Shown: positions 29,139 to 40,690 of the stretch, in pieces | Layout of the letters: each line of letters begins with the position of its first letter | Numbering within the stretch: the first letter of the stretch is position 1 | Origin: Pseudomonas azadiae | Lineage (GTDB): Bacteria > Pseudomonadota > Gammaproteobacteria > Pseudomonadales > Pseudomonadaceae | NCBI RefSeq assembly: GCF_019145355.1 | Contig: NZ_JAHSTY010000001.1 | Span: forward strand, 3,472,001-3,536,000 | Length of the DNA stretch: 64,000 bases | Reading direction: 5' to 3' | Notes under the pieces: model-generated | The model's database searches: none | Told to the model about the DNA's origin: nothing | Seen by the model: the letters and a program-made list of their open reading frames with translations, nothing else | Made by a program: the position numbers and the translations under genes

Positions 29139-29596
29139 TTCTTTTCCTGGCCGATGAAGAAGCCATGGTCGCGTTCGGCCAGCGCATTGCTCAGGTCACG
29201 GCCGGGGCGGGGCTGATCTTCCTCGAAGGCGATTTGGGGGCGGGCAAGACCACGTTGTCCCGGGGGATCATTCGCGGGCTGGGCCATGCCGGGGCGGTAA
29301 AAAGCCCGACGTTCACCTTGGTGGAGCCCTATGAGATTGGCGACGTGCGAGCGTTCCATTTCGACCTCTATCGCCTGGTGGACCCCGAAGAGCTCGAGTA
29401 CATGGGTATTCGAGATTACTTCGATGAAGACGCGCTGTGCCTGATCGAATGGCCAGATAAAGGCACGGGCTTTTTGCCAAAGCCTGACATGACCATTACC
29501 ATTACGCCGCATGAGCACGGACGTCAGTTGAAGTTGTTGCCCCAGAGCGCGCGCGGCCAGTCGTGGTGCGCCGCTTTGGCATTGGAATTCAAATAA
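29126..29596 (+). CDS. tsaE: tRNA threonylcarbamoyladenosine ATPase TsaE
   Basis: 156 aa from GTG 29126 (MSEVILFLADEEAMVAFG), inside the last codons of nnrD; the frame is open upstream to 29021 but that part overlaps nnrD. A P-loop protein of the t6A synthesis machinery with TsaB and TsaD. Walker A is GDLGAGKTTLSRG; the conserved block SPTFTLVEPYE follows, and then HFDLYRL. The next gene starts 15 nt later. Confidence 0.95.
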   Translation: MSEVILFLADEEAMVAFGQRIAQVTAGAGLIFLEGDLGAGKTTLSRGIIRGLGHAGAVKSPTFTLVEPYEIGDVRAFHFDLYRLVDPEELEYMGIRDYFDEDALCLIEWPDKGTGFLPKPDMTITITPHEHGRQLKLLPQSARGQSWCAALALEFK

Positions 29597-29611
29597 TTGG
29601 TGGGGTTAGGT

Positions 29612-31033
29612 ATGCGCTTTCGCGCGTTGGTTGCTGTCGTGGGGGTGTTGCTTGCGGCAATGACTGTCAATGCTCTGGCTGCTTCTCAGGTGAAAAGTGT
29701 TCGCCTGTGGCGAGCGCCGGATAACACGCGACTGGTGTTCGACCTGTCTGGCCCGGTCCAGCACAGTGTCTTTACCCTGACGGCGCCCGATCGCCTGGTG
29801 ATCGACATCAATGGTGCAACACTGGGCGGGCCGTTGAACGTGTCCACCGCCAACACCCCGATTACCGCCATGCGCTCGGCCCAGCGTACGCCGACCGACC
29901 TGCGCGTGGTGATCGACCTGAAAAAGGTCGTGACCCCAAAAAGTTTCTCGCTGGCGCCAAACGCCCAGTACGGCAACCGACTGGTGGTCGATCTGTTCGA
30001 CAACGCCGCCGATGCCGCGCCGCCGCCCGCGCCAACGCCGAGCGTGGCAACCGTGCCTGCCGTTCCGGTCAACCCTTCGCAGCCACAGGTCAAGCTGCCG
30101 CCGCCGCCGCCGGCTCCAGCCGGCAAACGCGACATTATTGTAGTGATCGACGCCGGTCACGGTGGTGAAGACCCTGGCGCGTCCGGCTCGCGTGGCCAGC
30201 ATGAGAAAGACGTAGTACTGGCCATCGCCCGCGAATTGCAGCGTCAGGTCAATGGCATGAAAGGCTACCGCGCCGAGCTGACCCGTACCGGCGATTACTT
30301 CATCCCGTTGCGCGGCCGTACCGAAATCGCGCGCAAGAAAGGCGCCGACCTGTTTGTGTCGATCCATGCCGACGCCGCGCCTTCGACAGCCGCCTTCGGG
30401 GCCTCGGTGTTTGCCCTGTCGGATCGCGGCGCCACGTCCGAAACCGCACGCTGGCTGGCCGACAGTGAAAACCGTTCCGACTTGATCGGCGGGGCCGGCA
30501 ACGTGTCCCTTGATGACAAGGACAAAATGCTCGCCGGCGTGCTGCTCGACTTGTCGATGACCGCTTCGCTGACGTCCAGCTTGAACGTGGGCCAGAAGGT
30601 GCTGAGCAATATCGGCCGGGTCACCTCGCTGCACAAACAGCGCGTGGAGCAAGCTGGGTTCATGGTGTTGAAGTCTCCGGATATCCCGTCGATCCTGGTA
30701 GAAACCGGGTTTATCTCCAACGCCAACGAAGCCTCGAAGCTGGCCAGCGCCAGCCACCAGCAAGCCCTGGCGCGCTCGATCAGCGCCGGTGTTCGCCAGT
30801 TCTTCCAGCAGAACCCGCCGCCGGGCACCTACATTGCCTGGCTGCGTGACTCCGGCAAGATCGCCCAGGGCCCGCGTGACCATCGCGTGCAGCCCGGCGA
30901 CACCCTGGCCATGCTGGCGGTGCGTTTCCAGGTCTCGGCCGCGACCTTGCGCAGCGCCAACAACCTGAGGACGGATGAGTTGAAAGTCGGCCAGGTGTTG
31001 ACCATCCCCGGCACTGAATTGGCGGCGCAGTAA
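29612..31033 (+). CDS. amiB: N-acetylmuramoyl-L-alanine amidase AmiB/AmiC type
   Basis: 473 aa from ATG 29612 ([17 protein letters not shown]), with a Sec signal peptide to about residue 24. Then an AMIN domain (about 28-130), a proline-rich linker ([14 protein letters not shown]), the amidase_3 catalytic domain with [15 protein letters not shown] and HADAAPS and the Glu in VETGFISN, and a C-terminal LysM ([17 protein letters not shown]). It cleaves peptide from glycan during cell separation. The usual position between tsaE and mutL supports amiB as the name. Its stop overlaps the mutL ATG. Confidence 0.95.
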   Translation: MRFRALVAVVGVLLAAMTVNALAASQVKSVRLWRAPDNTRLVFDLSGPVQHSVFTLTAPDRLVIDINGATLGGPLNVSTANTPITAMRSAQRTPTDLRVVIDLKKVVTPKSFSLAPNAQYGNRLVVDLFDNAADAAPPPAPTPSVATVPAVPVNPSQPQVKLPPPPPAPAGKRDIIVVIDAGHGGEDPGASGSRGQHEKDVVLAIARELQRQVNGMKGYRAELTRTGDYFIPLRGRTEIARKKGADLFVSIHADAAPSTAAFGASVFALSDRGATSETARWLADSENRSDLIGGAGNVSLDDKDKMLAGVLLDLSMTASLTSSLNVGQKVLSNIGRVTSLHKQRVEQAGFMVLKSPDIPSILVETGFISNANEASKLASASHQQALARSISAGVRQFFQQNPPPGTYIAWLRDSGKIAQGPRDHRVQPGDTLAMLAVRFQVSAATLRSANNLRTDELKVGQVLTIPGTELAAQ

Positions 31034-32949
31034 TGAGCGAAACCCTCTTGAACAGCGGCTCGCGTATCGAGCTGCTCAGCCCGCGTCTCGCCAACCAGAT
31101 CGCTGCGGGCGAGGTGGTCGAGCGCCCGGCATCGGTGATCAAGGAGCTGCTGGAAAACAGCATCGACTCCGGCGCCAAACGCATCGATGTCGACGTGGAG
31201 CAGGGCGGCGTCAAACTGCTGCGCGTACGTGACGATGGCAGTGGCATTTCCGCCGATGACCTGCCGCTGGCCCTGGCGCGTCACGCCACCAGCAAGATCC
31301 GCGACCTGGAAGACCTTGAACGCGTGATGAGCCTGGGTTTTCGCGGTGAGGCCCTGGCGTCCATCAGCTCCGTCGCGCGCTTGACCCTGACGTCGCGCAC
31401 CCGCAGCGCCGAACAGGCTTGGCAAGTGGAAACCGAAGGCCGCGACATGGCGCCTCGGGTCCAGCCGGCGGCCCACCCGGTGGGCACTTCGGTGGAAGTG
31501 CGCGACCTGTTCTTCAACACCCCGGCGCGGCGCAAATTCCTCAAGGCCGAAAAAACCGAATTCGATCACCTGCAGGAAGTCATCAAGCGCCTGGCCCTGG
31601 CCCGTTTCGACGTGGCGTTTCACTTGCGCCACAACGGCAAGACCATTCTCAGCCTGCACGAAGCCCATGACGACGCCGCGCGTGCGCGCCGGGTCTCGGC
31701 GATTTGCGGCGCGGGGTTTCTGGAGCAGGCGCTGCCGATTGAAATCGAGCGCAATGGCCTGCGCCTGTGGGGCTGGGTCGGGTTGCCGACCTTCTCCCGC
31801 AGCCAGGCGGACTTGCAGTATTTCTTCGTGAACGGCCGCGCGGTGCGCGACAAGCTGGTGGCCCACGCGGTGCGCCAGGCGTATCGCGATGTGCTGTTCA
31901 ACGGGCGACACCCGACGTTTGTGCTGTTCTTCGAGGTCGACCCGTCGGTGGTGGACGTCAATGTGCACCCTACCAAGCACGAAGTGCGCTTTCGTGATGG
32001 ACGCATGGTGCACGACTTCCTCTACGGCACCTTGCACCGCACCCTGGGCGATGTGCGCCCGGATGATCAGCTGTCGGCGCCGATCGTGACGGCGGTGGTC
32101 CGGCCAAGCGGGCCGGAAGCCGGTGAATTCGGCCCCCAGGGCGAAATGAGCCTGGCGGGCAACCTGCTGCAATCGCCGCAGCCGCAACCTTCCTACACCG
32201 CGCCGGGTTCTGGTGCGGGCGCGGGTTATCAATACCAGTACACGCCGCGCCCGCAATCGACGGTGCCGGTGGCCGAGGCCCAGGCAGCCTATCGTGAATT
32301 TTTCGCGCCGCTGCCGGGTGCCGAGCCGGGCGCTGCTGTTGCGTTGCCGGAAGGCGGCGGTGATATTCCGCCGCTGGGTTATGCACTGGCGCAGCTCAAG
32401 GGCATCTACATCCTTGCCGAAAACGCCCACGGGCTGGTGCTGGTGGACATGCACGCCGCCCATGAGCGGATCATGTATGAACGCCTCAAGATTGCCATGG
32501 CCAGCGAAGGCCTCAGCGGCCAGCCGCTGCTGGTGCCGGAATCCCTGGCGGTCAGCCAGCGTGAGGCCGATTGCGCCGAAGAGCACCACGCCGTGTTCCA
32601 GCGGCTGGGCTTTGAGCTGCAACGCCTGGGTCCGGAAACCCTGGCCATCCGCCAGATTCCCGCGCTGCTCAAGCAGGCCGAGGCCAACCGTCTGGTCGCC
32701 GATGTATTGGCCGACTTGATGGAATACGGCACCAGCGATCGTATCCAGGCGCATATCAACGAACTGCTGGGCACCATGGCCTGCCATGGCGCCATCCGCG
32801 CCAATCGCCGCCTGGCCCTGCCGGAAATGAACGGCCTGCTGCGCGACATGGAAAACACCGAGCGCAGCGGACAATGCAACCATGGCCGACCGACCTGGAC
32901 CCAGATGGGACTGGACGATCTGGACAAACTGTTCCTGCGCGGCCGTTGA
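31033..32949 (+). CDS. mutL: DNA mismatch repair protein MutL
   Basis: 638 aa. MutL couples MutS recognition of mismatches to downstream excision. GHKL ATPase motifs: [17 protein letters not shown] and [11 protein letters not shown] long Pro/Gln/Ala-rich linker covers about residues 350-440. The C-terminal domain carries [13 protein letters not shown], the metal-binding motif of MutL proteins with a latent nicking nuclease, expected in a genome without MutH. Its start lies in the amiB stop and its stop in the miaA start. Confidence 0.98.
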   Translation: MSETLLNSGSRIELLSPRLANQIAAGEVVERPASVIKELLENSIDSGAKRIDVDVEQGGVKLLRVRDDGSGISADDLPLALARHATSKIRDLEDLERVMSLGFRGEALASISSVARLTLTSRTRSAEQAWQVETEGRDMAPRVQPAAHPVGTSVEVRDLFFNTPARRKFLKAEKTEFDHLQEVIKRLALARFDVAFHLRHNGKTILSLHEAHDDAARARRVSAICGAGFLEQALPIEIERNGLRLWGWVGLPTFSRSQADLQYFFVNGRAVRDKLVAHAVRQAYRDVLFNGRHPTFVLFFEVDPSVVDVNVHPTKHEVRFRDGRMVHDFLYGTLHRTLGDVRPDDQLSAPIVTAVVRPSGPEAGEFGPQGEMSLAGNLLQSPQPQPSYTAPGSGAGAGYQYQYTPRPQSTVPVAEAQAAYREFFAPLPGAEPGAAVALPEGGGDIPPLGYALAQLKGIYILAENAHGLVLVDMHAAHERIMYERLKIAMASEGLSGQPLLVPESLAVSQREADCAEEHHAVFQRLGFELQRLGPETLAIRQIPALLKQAEANRLVADVLADLMEYGTSDRIQAHINELLGTMACHGAIRANRRLALPEMNGLLRDMENTERSGQCNHGRPTWTQMGLDDLDKLFLRGR

Positions 32950-33920
32950 TGAGTACCTTGCCCCCCGCGATCTTCCTGATGGGCCCCACGGCCGCCGGCA
33001 AGACCGACCTGGCCATCGAGCTGAGCAAGGTGCTGCCATGCGAGCTGATCAGTGTCGACTCCGCACTGGTTTACCGAGACATGGACATTGGTACCGCCAA
33101 ACCTTCAAAGGCGCTGCTGGCCCAGTACCCGCACCGTTTGATCGACATCCTCGACCCCGCGATGAGCTACTCGGCGGCGGATTTCCGTACCGACGCCCTC
33201 GCGGCCATGGCTGAGATCACCGCCCGCGGCAATATCCCGCTGCTGGTGGGCGGCACGATGCTCTACTACAAGGCTTTGCAGGAAGGCCTGGCGGACATGC
33301 CGCCGGCCGATCCCCAGGTGCGCGCCGAGCTTGAGGACGAGGCTGCACGCCTTGGCTGGCAAGCCCTGCACGATCAATTGACGGCAGTGGATCCGGTGTC
33401 AGCCGCGCGCATTCACCCCAATGATCCCCAGCGCCTCAGTCGCGCCCTGGAGGTCTGGCGTGTCAGTGGGCAGACCATGACCGCGCATCGCCAGCGACAA
33501 TCTGCGCAAAGTGCTGACGCAGGCGCATCTGGACACTCACAATTGCCCTATACTGTGGCCCATCTGGCCATCGCTCCGGCAAGCCGCCAGGTGCTGCATG
33601 AAAGAATTGCACAAAGATTCACAAATATGTTGGAACAGGGGTTTGTAGACGAGGTCGTAGCTTTGCGTTCCAGAGGTGACCTGCATCCAGGGTTGCCTTC
33701 GATACGTGCCGTAGGTTACCGCCAAGTTTGGGATCATCTGGATGGCAAGCTGACGTCAGCCGAAATGCAGGAGCGTGGCATCATCGCCACACGCCAATTG
33801 GCGAAGCGCCAGTTCACCTGGTTGCGCAGCTGGGGCGATTTGCACTGGCTGGACAGCCTGGACAGCGACAATCTGTCACGCGCCTTGAAATACTTGGGAA
33901 CGGTCTCCATATTGAGCTGA
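32949..33920 (+). CDS. miaA: tRNA dimethylallyltransferase MiaA
   Basis: 323 aa from ATG 32949 ([20 protein letters not shown]). It adds dimethylallyl to A37 of UNN-decoding tRNAs. The P-loop [11 protein letters not shown] and the substrate block [17 protein letters not shown] are clear, as is [12 protein letters not shown]. Translationally coupled to mutL by TGATG. hfq follows after 94 nt, as across gammaproteobacteria. Confidence 0.97.
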   Translation: MSTLPPAIFLMGPTAAGKTDLAIELSKVLPCELISVDSALVYRDMDIGTAKPSKALLAQYPHRLIDILDPAMSYSAADFRTDALAAMAEITARGNIPLLVGGTMLYYKALQEGLADMPPADPQVRAELEDEAARLGWQALHDQLTAVDPVSAARIHPNDPQRLSRALEVWRVSGQTMTAHRQRQSAQSADAGASGHSQLPYTVAHLAIAPASRQVLHERIAQRFTNMLEQGFVDEVVALRSRGDLHPGLPSIRAVGYRQVWDHLDGKLTSAEMQERGIIATRQLAKRQFTWLRSWGDLHWLDSLDSDNLSRALKYLGTVSILS

Positions 33921-34014
33921 GTCCTTGCAATTGCCGTCTATCCTTGGGGGTGTGACGGCCTTGAGCTATCTATTTTCCGATTTTTTATTATTGATCCTTA
34001 AAGGAGTGCGGCAC

Positions 34015-34275
34015 ATGTCAAAAGGGCATTCGCTACAAGACCCTTACTTGAATACTTTACGTAAAGAGAAAGTGGGGGTTTCCATCTACCTGGTCAACGG
34101 GATCAAGCTGCAAGGCACGATCGAGTCGTTTGACCAGTTCGTGATCCTGCTGAAAAATACCGTCAGCCAAATGGTTTACAAACACGCTATCTCGACCGTC
34201 GTCCCTGTTCGTCCGATCCGTCTGCCTAGCGCAGCAGGTGATGAAGCAGTTGACGCTGAGCCAGGTAACGCCTGA
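34015..34275 (+). CDS. hfq: RNA chaperone Hfq
   Basis: 86 aa from ATG 34015, with AAGGAG upstream. Hexameric Sm-fold protein that binds small RNAs and A-rich mRNA sites; in pseudomonads it works with Crc in catabolite repression. The Sm1 segment ([20 protein letters not shown]) and Sm2 segment ([14 protein letters not shown]) are intact; the short C-terminus is typical of Pseudomonas. The region 33961-33990 has weak promoter-like sequence (TTGAGC and TTATTA). hflX begins 13 nt later. Confidence 0.98.
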   Translation: MSKGHSLQDPYLNTLRKEKVGVSIYLVNGIKLQGTIESFDQFVILLKNTVSQMVYKHAISTVVPVRPIRLPSAAGDEAVDAEPGNA

Positions 34276-34287
34276 TAGGAGTCTCCT

Positions 34288-35589
34288 TTGTTCTTTGAGC
34301 GCCACGGTGGTGGTGAACGAGTCATCCTCGTTCACTTGGATGGACAGGACCCTGAGGCGCGCGAAGATCCGCAGGAGTTTCAGGAGTTGGCAAATTCGGC
34401 TGGCGCCGAGACCGTTGCGTTTTTTAACGTGCCGCGTCATCGGCCAACCGCCAAATATCTGATTGGCAGCGGCAAGGTCGAGGAACTGCGCGACCTGGTT
34501 CACGCCGAAGAAGCCGATCTGGTGATCTTCAATCACACCCTCACGCCCAGTCAGGAACGTAACCTCGAACGTGTCTTCGAGTGTCGCGTGATCGACCGCA
34601 CCGGCCTGATTCTCGATATTTTCGCCCAGCGCGCCCGTACCCATGAAGGCAAGCTCCAGGTCGAACTGGCCCAGCTTGATCACATGAGCACGCGGCTGGT
34701 CCGCGGCTGGACTCACCTTGAGCGCCAGGGCGGCGGTATCGGCATGCGCGGCCCAGGTGAAACCCAGCTCGAAACCGACCGACGCCTGCTGCGGGTTCGC
34801 CTGCGCCAGATCAAAGGCCGTCTCGAGAAAGTGCGCAGCCAGCGCGAGCAATCGCGACGTGGCCGCACGCGTGCGGATATCCCTACCGTGTCCCTGGTGG
34901 GCTATACCAACGCCGGTAAATCCACGCTGTTCAACAATGTGACGAAATCGGACGTGTATGCGGCCGACCAACTGTTCGCCACCCTCGACCCGACCCTGCG
35001 CCGTCTGGATCTGGACGACCTGGGGCCGATTGTCCTGGCCGATACCGTGGGCTTCATTCGTCACTTGCCGCACAAGCTGGTCGAGGCATTTCGGTCTACG
35101 CTCGAAGAGTCGAGCAATTCCGACCTGCTGTTGCACGTGATCGATGCGGCGGAGCCGGATCGCATGTTGCAGATTGAACAGGTGATGCTGGTGCTGGGCG
35201 AGATTGGTGCCCAGGACTTGCCGATCCTCGAGGTCTATAACAAACTCGATTTGCTTGAAGGCGTCGAACCGCAAATCCAGCGCGATGAGAACGGCAGGCC
35301 CCAGCGGGTCTGGCTGTCGGCGCGTGATGGCAGTGGTCTTGAGTTGCTTGAACAAGCCATCGCCGAGTTGCTCGGCGGCGAATTGTTCGTTGGCACCTTG
35401 CGCTTGCCGCAGCGTTTTGCTCGACTGCGTGCACAGTTCTTCGAGCTGGGCGCGGTACAGAAAGAAGAACACGACGAAGAAGGGGTCAGCTTGCTGGCCG
35501 TTCGATTGCCGCGCTCGGAGCTGAATCGGCTGGTGAGCCGTGAAGGTGTTGTTCCGGCCGAGTTCCTCGAAGAACACACTTTGCAATAA
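34288..35589 (+). CDS. hflX: Ribosome-rescue GTPase HflX
   Basis: 433 aa from TTG 34288 (MFFERHGGGERVILVHLDGQ). A GTPase that splits stalled ribosomes, notably under heat. N-terminal HflX domain, a coiled-coil-like connector rich in Arg and Glu (RQIKGRLEKVRSQREQ), then G1 GYTNAGKSTLFN, G3 DTVGFIRHLP, G4 NKLD. Start TAGGAG at 34277-34282 six nt upstream backs the TTG. Same operon as hfq and hflKC. Confidence 0.97.
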   Translation: MFFERHGGGERVILVHLDGQDPEAREDPQEFQELANSAGAETVAFFNVPRHRPTAKYLIGSGKVEELRDLVHAEEADLVIFNHTLTPSQERNLERVFECRVIDRTGLILDIFAQRARTHEGKLQVELAQLDHMSTRLVRGWTHLERQGGGIGMRGPGETQLETDRRLLRVRLRQIKGRLEKVRSQREQSRRGRTRADIPTVSLVGYTNAGKSTLFNNVTKSDVYAADQLFATLDPTLRRLDLDDLGPIVLADTVGFIRHLPHKLVEAFRSTLEESSNSDLLLHVIDAAEPDRMLQIEQVMLVLGEIGAQDLPILEVYNKLDLLEGVEPQIQRDENGRPQRVWLSARDGSGLELLEQAIAELLGGELFVGTLRLPQRFARLRAQFFELGAVQKEEHDEEGVSLLAVRLPRSELNRLVSREGVVPAEFLEEHTLQ

Positions 35590-35685
35590 AAGCCTCCTAA
35601 AGCGGTTGTGCCGCAGCGGCAGGCATTCTGTAGCATTGGTCGGCGCGCCGTGGGTGCGTCTTTGCTTTATCAGATGGAGAGCGCT

Positions 35686-36861
35686 ATGGCTTGGAATGAG
35701 CCGGGTGGCAACTCGAATAATCAGGATCCTTGGGGTGGTAAACGCCGCAATAATGGCGACCGCAAGGGGCCACCGGATCTCGACGAGGCCTTCCGAAAGC
35801 TGCAGGAAAGCCTGAATGGGTTGTTCGGTGGTGGAAAAAAACGTGGTGGTGACGGCGGCGGTCGCACAAGCAAGGGCGGTGGCTATGGCCTGCTGGGCCT
35901 GGGGCTTGTCGTGCTGGCGGCCGTGTGGCTGTACAGCGCTGTCTACGTGGTGGACGAGCAGGAGCAAGCCGTGGTGCTGCGCTTCGGCAAGTACTACGAG
36001 ACCGTCGGCCCAGGCTTGAATATCTACTTCCCGCCGATCGACAAGAAGTACATGGAGAACGTCACGCGTGAGCGTGCCTACACCAAGCAGGGCCAGATGC
36101 TGACCGAAGACGAGAACATCGTCGAAGTGCCGCTGACCGTGCAGTACAAGATCAGCAACCTGCAGGACTTCGTGCTTAACGTCGACCAGCCGGAAATCAG
36201 CCTGCAGCACGCCACCGAAAGTGCCCTGCGCCACGTCGTCGGTTCTACCGCGATGGACCAGGTGCTGACCGAAGGTCGGGAACTGATGGCCAGCGAAATC
36301 AAGGAGCGCCTGCAGCGGTTCCTCGATACCTATCGCACTGGTATCACCGTTACCCAGGTGAACGTACAGAGCGCAGCCGCGCCGCGTGAAGTGCAGGAAG
36401 CCTTCGATGACGTGATCCGTGCCCGTGAAGACGAGCAGCGTTCGCGCAACCAGGCTGAAACCTACGCCAACGGTGTCGTGCCGGAAGCCCGTGGTCAGGC
36501 CCAGCGTATCCTCGAGGATGCCAACGGTTACCGCGACGAAGTGGTCTCGCGCGCCAAGGGTGAGGCGGATCGCTTTACCAAGCTGGTCGCCGAGTACCGC
36601 AAGGCACCTGAGGTTACCCGCGAGCGTCTGTACCTGGACACCATGCAGGAAGTTTTCAGCAACACCAGCAAGGTTCTCGTGACCGGCAGCAAGGGTGGGC
36701 AGAACAACCTGCTGTACCTGCCGCTGGACAAGATGATCGAAGGTGGTCGTAGCAGCACCGGCGCACCGTCCACCGGTTCCAATGCCGCTGCCAACGAAGC
36801 GAGCGCCCGTGCGGCCGCTGACTTGCTGCAACAGCAAACACGTACCAGGGAGAGTCGTTGA
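35686..36861 (+). CDS. hflK: FtsH protease modulator HflK
   Basis: 391 aa from ATG 35686. With HflC it forms a large membrane cage around FtsH and tunes its proteolysis. The first ~65 residues are Gly/Asn/Arg-rich and cytoplasmic; one membrane helix (about residues 66-86) is followed by an SPFH/Band-7 domain in the periplasm (VVDEQEQAVVLRFGKY) and a long helical tail. Its TGA overlaps the hflC ATG. Confidence 0.96.
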   Translation: MAWNEPGGNSNNQDPWGGKRRNNGDRKGPPDLDEAFRKLQESLNGLFGGGKKRGGDGGGRTSKGGGYGLLGLGLVVLAAVWLYSAVYVVDEQEQAVVLRFGKYYETVGPGLNIYFPPIDKKYMENVTRERAYTKQGQMLTEDENIVEVPLTVQYKISNLQDFVLNVDQPEISLQHATESALRHVVGSTAMDQVLTEGRELMASEIKERLQRFLDTYRTGITVTQVNVQSAAAPREVQEAFDDVIRAREDEQRSRNQAETYANGVVPEARGQAQRILEDANGYRDEVVSRAKGEADRFTKLVAEYRKAPEVTRERLYLDTMQEVFSNTSKVLVTGSKGGQNNLLYLPLDKMIEGGRSSTGAPSTGSNAAANEASARAAADLLQQQTRTRESR

Positions 36862-37727
36862 TGAGCAATAAATCGCTGACCGCCCTGATTGTGGGCGTCG
36901 TCGTGGTCATCGCTGCCTGGAACTGCTTCTACATCGTGGCTCAGACCGAGCGCGCGGTGATGCTGCAATTCGGCCGCGTGGTCCAGGCGGATGTCCAGCC
37001 GGGCCTGCATGTGAAAGTCCCCTACGTCAACCAGGTGCGCAAGTTCGATGCGCGCCTGATGACCCTGGATGCACCGACACAGCGCTTCCTGACCCTGGAA
37101 AAGAAAGCCGTGATGGTTGACGCCTACGCCAAGTGGCGCGTCAAGGATGCCGAACGCTTCTACACCGCGACCTCCGGCCTCAAGCAGATTGCCGACGAGC
37201 GTTTGTCGCGCCGTCTGGAATCGGGCCTGCGTGACCAGTTTGGTAAGCGCACCCTGCACGAGGTGGTATCCGGTGAGCGTGATGCGCTGATGGCTGACAT
37301 CACGCGTTCGCTGAACACCATGGCGGAAAAAGAGCTGGGCATCGAAGTGGTCGATGTTCGGGTCAAGGCGATCGACCTGCCCAAGGAAGTGAACCGTAGC
37401 GTGTTCGAGCGCATGAGCACCGAGCGTGAGCGTGAAGCCCGTGAGCACCGCGCCAAGGGTAACGAGCTGGCCGAAGGGATCCGTGCGGATGCCGACCGTC
37501 AGCGCCGTGTCCTGTTGGCAGAGGCCTACCGCGAGTCTGAAGAGGCCCGTGGTGATGGTGATGCGCAAGCCGCGTCGATCTACGCCAAAGCCTACGGCCA
37601 GGACCAGGAGTTCTACGCGTTTTACCGTAGCCTGCGTGCCTACCGTGAAAGCTTCGCGAACAAGACCGACGTCCTGGTGCTGGACCCAAGCAGCGACTTC
37701 TTCCGCTACCTGGAAAAGTCCAAGTAA
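36861..37727 (+). CDS. hflC: FtsH protease modulator HflC
   Basis: 288 aa from ATG 36861. N-terminal membrane anchor (about residues 5-25), then the SPFH domain (VAQTERAVMLQFGRVV), then a charged helical region ending in RYLEKSK. Partner of HflK. Last gene of the hfq group; a terminator stands 88 nt after the stop. Confidence 0.96.
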   Translation: MSNKSLTALIVGVVVVIAAWNCFYIVAQTERAVMLQFGRVVQADVQPGLHVKVPYVNQVRKFDARLMTLDAPTQRFLTLEKKAVMVDAYAKWRVKDAERFYTATSGLKQIADERLSRRLESGLRDQFGKRTLHEVVSGERDALMADITRSLNTMAEKELGIEVVDVRVKAIDLPKEVNRSVFERMSTEREREAREHRAKGNELAEGIRADADRQRRVLLAEAYRESEEARGDGDAQAASIYAKAYGQDQEFYAFYRSLRAYRESFANKTDVLVLDPSSDFFRYLEKSK

Positions 37728-37814
37728 CAGGCCTGTGATTCGGTAGGACCCCTCCGTCGGGCGGCTAAACTGCCTGGCGGGGTGATCCTTTCAGAAAACG
37801 GGTGTATGATGCGG

Positions 37815-37840
37815 CAGCCGGGAAATTCCCGGCTTTTTTG
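37815..37840 (+). terminator. Rho-independent terminator after hflC
   Basis: AGCCGGGAAATTCCCGGCT stem with TTTTTTG. It ends the nnrD-to-hflC series and separates it from hisZ. No small protein gene is evident in the 292 nt between hflC and hisZ. Confidence 0.92.
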
Positions 37841-38019
37841 CGTCTGCATGTTTGATTCGGCAGGCGTGACAGGTTTTTCGAGGAAAGTGCCCGACGAGGC
37901 CGGTTACAGGCCGTTCGTCACGTCGCTCTTGCGCGTGGTTTATGCAAGGGGCGGGTATTTTCTGCTCTACTCAAGGCTCGGCCTAGGGCTGGCCGCCCGG
38001 ATCAAAGGGGAATGGCGTA

Positions 38020-39207
38020 ATGGCAACGGTAGACCGCTGGCTGCTGCCAGATGGCATCGAAGAAGTACTGCCACCAGAAGCAGCGCGCATTGAAGTTGCG
38101 CGTCGCCAGGTGTTGGATCTGTTCCAGAGCTGGGGCTACGAGTTTGTCGTCACCCCGCATATCGAGTACCTGGAATCCCTGCTGACCGGCGCGGGCCAGG
38201 ACTTGGATCTGCGCACCTTCAAGGTCATCGACCCGCAATCGGGCCGGCAAATGGGCTTCCGTGCCGACATCACGCCGCAAGTGGCGCGCATCGATGCGCA
38301 CACCCTGCGCCGCGAAGGCCCGAGCCGCCTGTGCTACGCCGGTAGTGTGCTGCACGCACAACCGCGCGCACTGTCGTCTTCGCGTAGTCCGATCCAGTTG
38401 GGCGCCGAGCTGTACGGCGATGCCAGCCCGAGCAGCGACGTTGAAGTGATCAGCTTGATGCTGGCCATGCTGCAACTGGCTGACGTGCCGGATGTCCACA
38501 TGGACCTGGGTCACGTTGGTATCTACCGTGGCCTGGCCCGCGCGGCCGGTTTGTCCGGTGAAGCGGAACAACAGTTGTTCGATGCCCTGCAACGCAAGGC
38601 CATCGACGAAGTGATTGCCCTGACCGAAGGCGTGCCTGCGGACCTCGCCGGCATGCTGCGTGCGCTGGTGAACCTGTGCGGTGGCCGTGAAGTGCTGGTG
38701 GCTGCGCGCGAGCGCCTGGCCAATGCGCCGGCGCCGGTGCTGGCGGCTCTGAACGATCTGCTGGCGATTGCCGAGCAGTTATCGGCGCGCTTCCCGCAAC
38801 TGCCACTGTATTTTGACCTGGGTGAATTGCGCGGCTATCACTACCACACCGGTGTGGTGTTCGCAGTGTTTGTACCGGGTGTTGGCCAAGCCATCGCCCA
38901 AGGCGGTCGTTATGACGATATCGGCGCCGACTTCGGTCGCGCGCGTCCGGCCACCGGCTTTTCCACCGATTTGAAAACCCTGGTGACCCTGGGGCGTGCT
39001 GAGGTCGAGCTGCCGTCTGGTGGCATCTGGATGCCCGACAGTACGGACGCAGCACTCTGGCAGCAGGTTTGCCAGTTGCGCAGTGAGGGTCAGCGTGTGG
39101 TCCAGGCGTTGCCTGGGCAGCCATTGGCCGCCGCCCGTGAAGCGGACTGCGACCGGCAATTGATTCTGCAGAACGGGCTTTGGCAAGTATCGCCACTGGC
39201 TTCTTGA
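38020..39207 (+). CDS. hisZ: ATP phosphoribosyltransferase regulatory subunit HisZ
   Basis: 395 aa. A HisRS-like paralogue without aminoacylation function that, with the short form of HisG, makes the first enzyme of histidine synthesis. Class II synthetase motifs are seen in modified form (motif 2 region [16 protein letters not shown]; late [20 protein letters not shown]). hisG is not here; the hisZ-purA linkage is known in pseudomonads. purA follows after 54 nt. Confidence 0.95.
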   Translation: MATVDRWLLPDGIEEVLPPEAARIEVARRQVLDLFQSWGYEFVVTPHIEYLESLLTGAGQDLDLRTFKVIDPQSGRQMGFRADITPQVARIDAHTLRREGPSRLCYAGSVLHAQPRALSSSRSPIQLGAELYGDASPSSDVEVISLMLAMLQLADVPDVHMDLGHVGIYRGLARAAGLSGEAEQQLFDALQRKAIDEVIALTEGVPADLAGMLRALVNLCGGREVLVAARERLANAPAPVLAALNDLLAIAEQLSARFPQLPLYFDLGELRGYHYHTGVVFAVFVPGVGQAIAQGGRYDDIGADFGRARPATGFSTDLKTLVTLGRAEVELPSGGIWMPDSTDAALWQQVCQLRSEGQRVVQALPGQPLAAAREADCDRQLILQNGLWQVSPLAS

Positions 39208-40551
<1,344 letters not shown>

Positions 40552-40572
40552 TAAGCTGTTGATGTAAAAAGC

Positions 40573-40598
40573 AAAGGGCTCCTCAGGGAGCCCTTTGT
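40573..40598 (+). terminator. Rho-independent terminator after purA
   Basis: AAAGGGCTCC and GGAGCCCTTT as a 10-bp stem around a 4-nt loop, ending TTTGT. Confidence 0.9.
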
Positions 40599-40690
40599 CG
40601 TATCAGCCCTCCAAGCGGCACGACCTTTGCTGTGTTTCTCTCTTTCGCGGTGCTATCAAATTAATGGCACCCGTGGTGGAGGGATTCCCG

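Noticed and set aside
37728-38019. A small DUF2065-type gene between hflC and hisZ
   Set aside because: The only open frame (37782-38093) crosses the terminator and the hisZ start and shows no membrane-protein pattern of that family.
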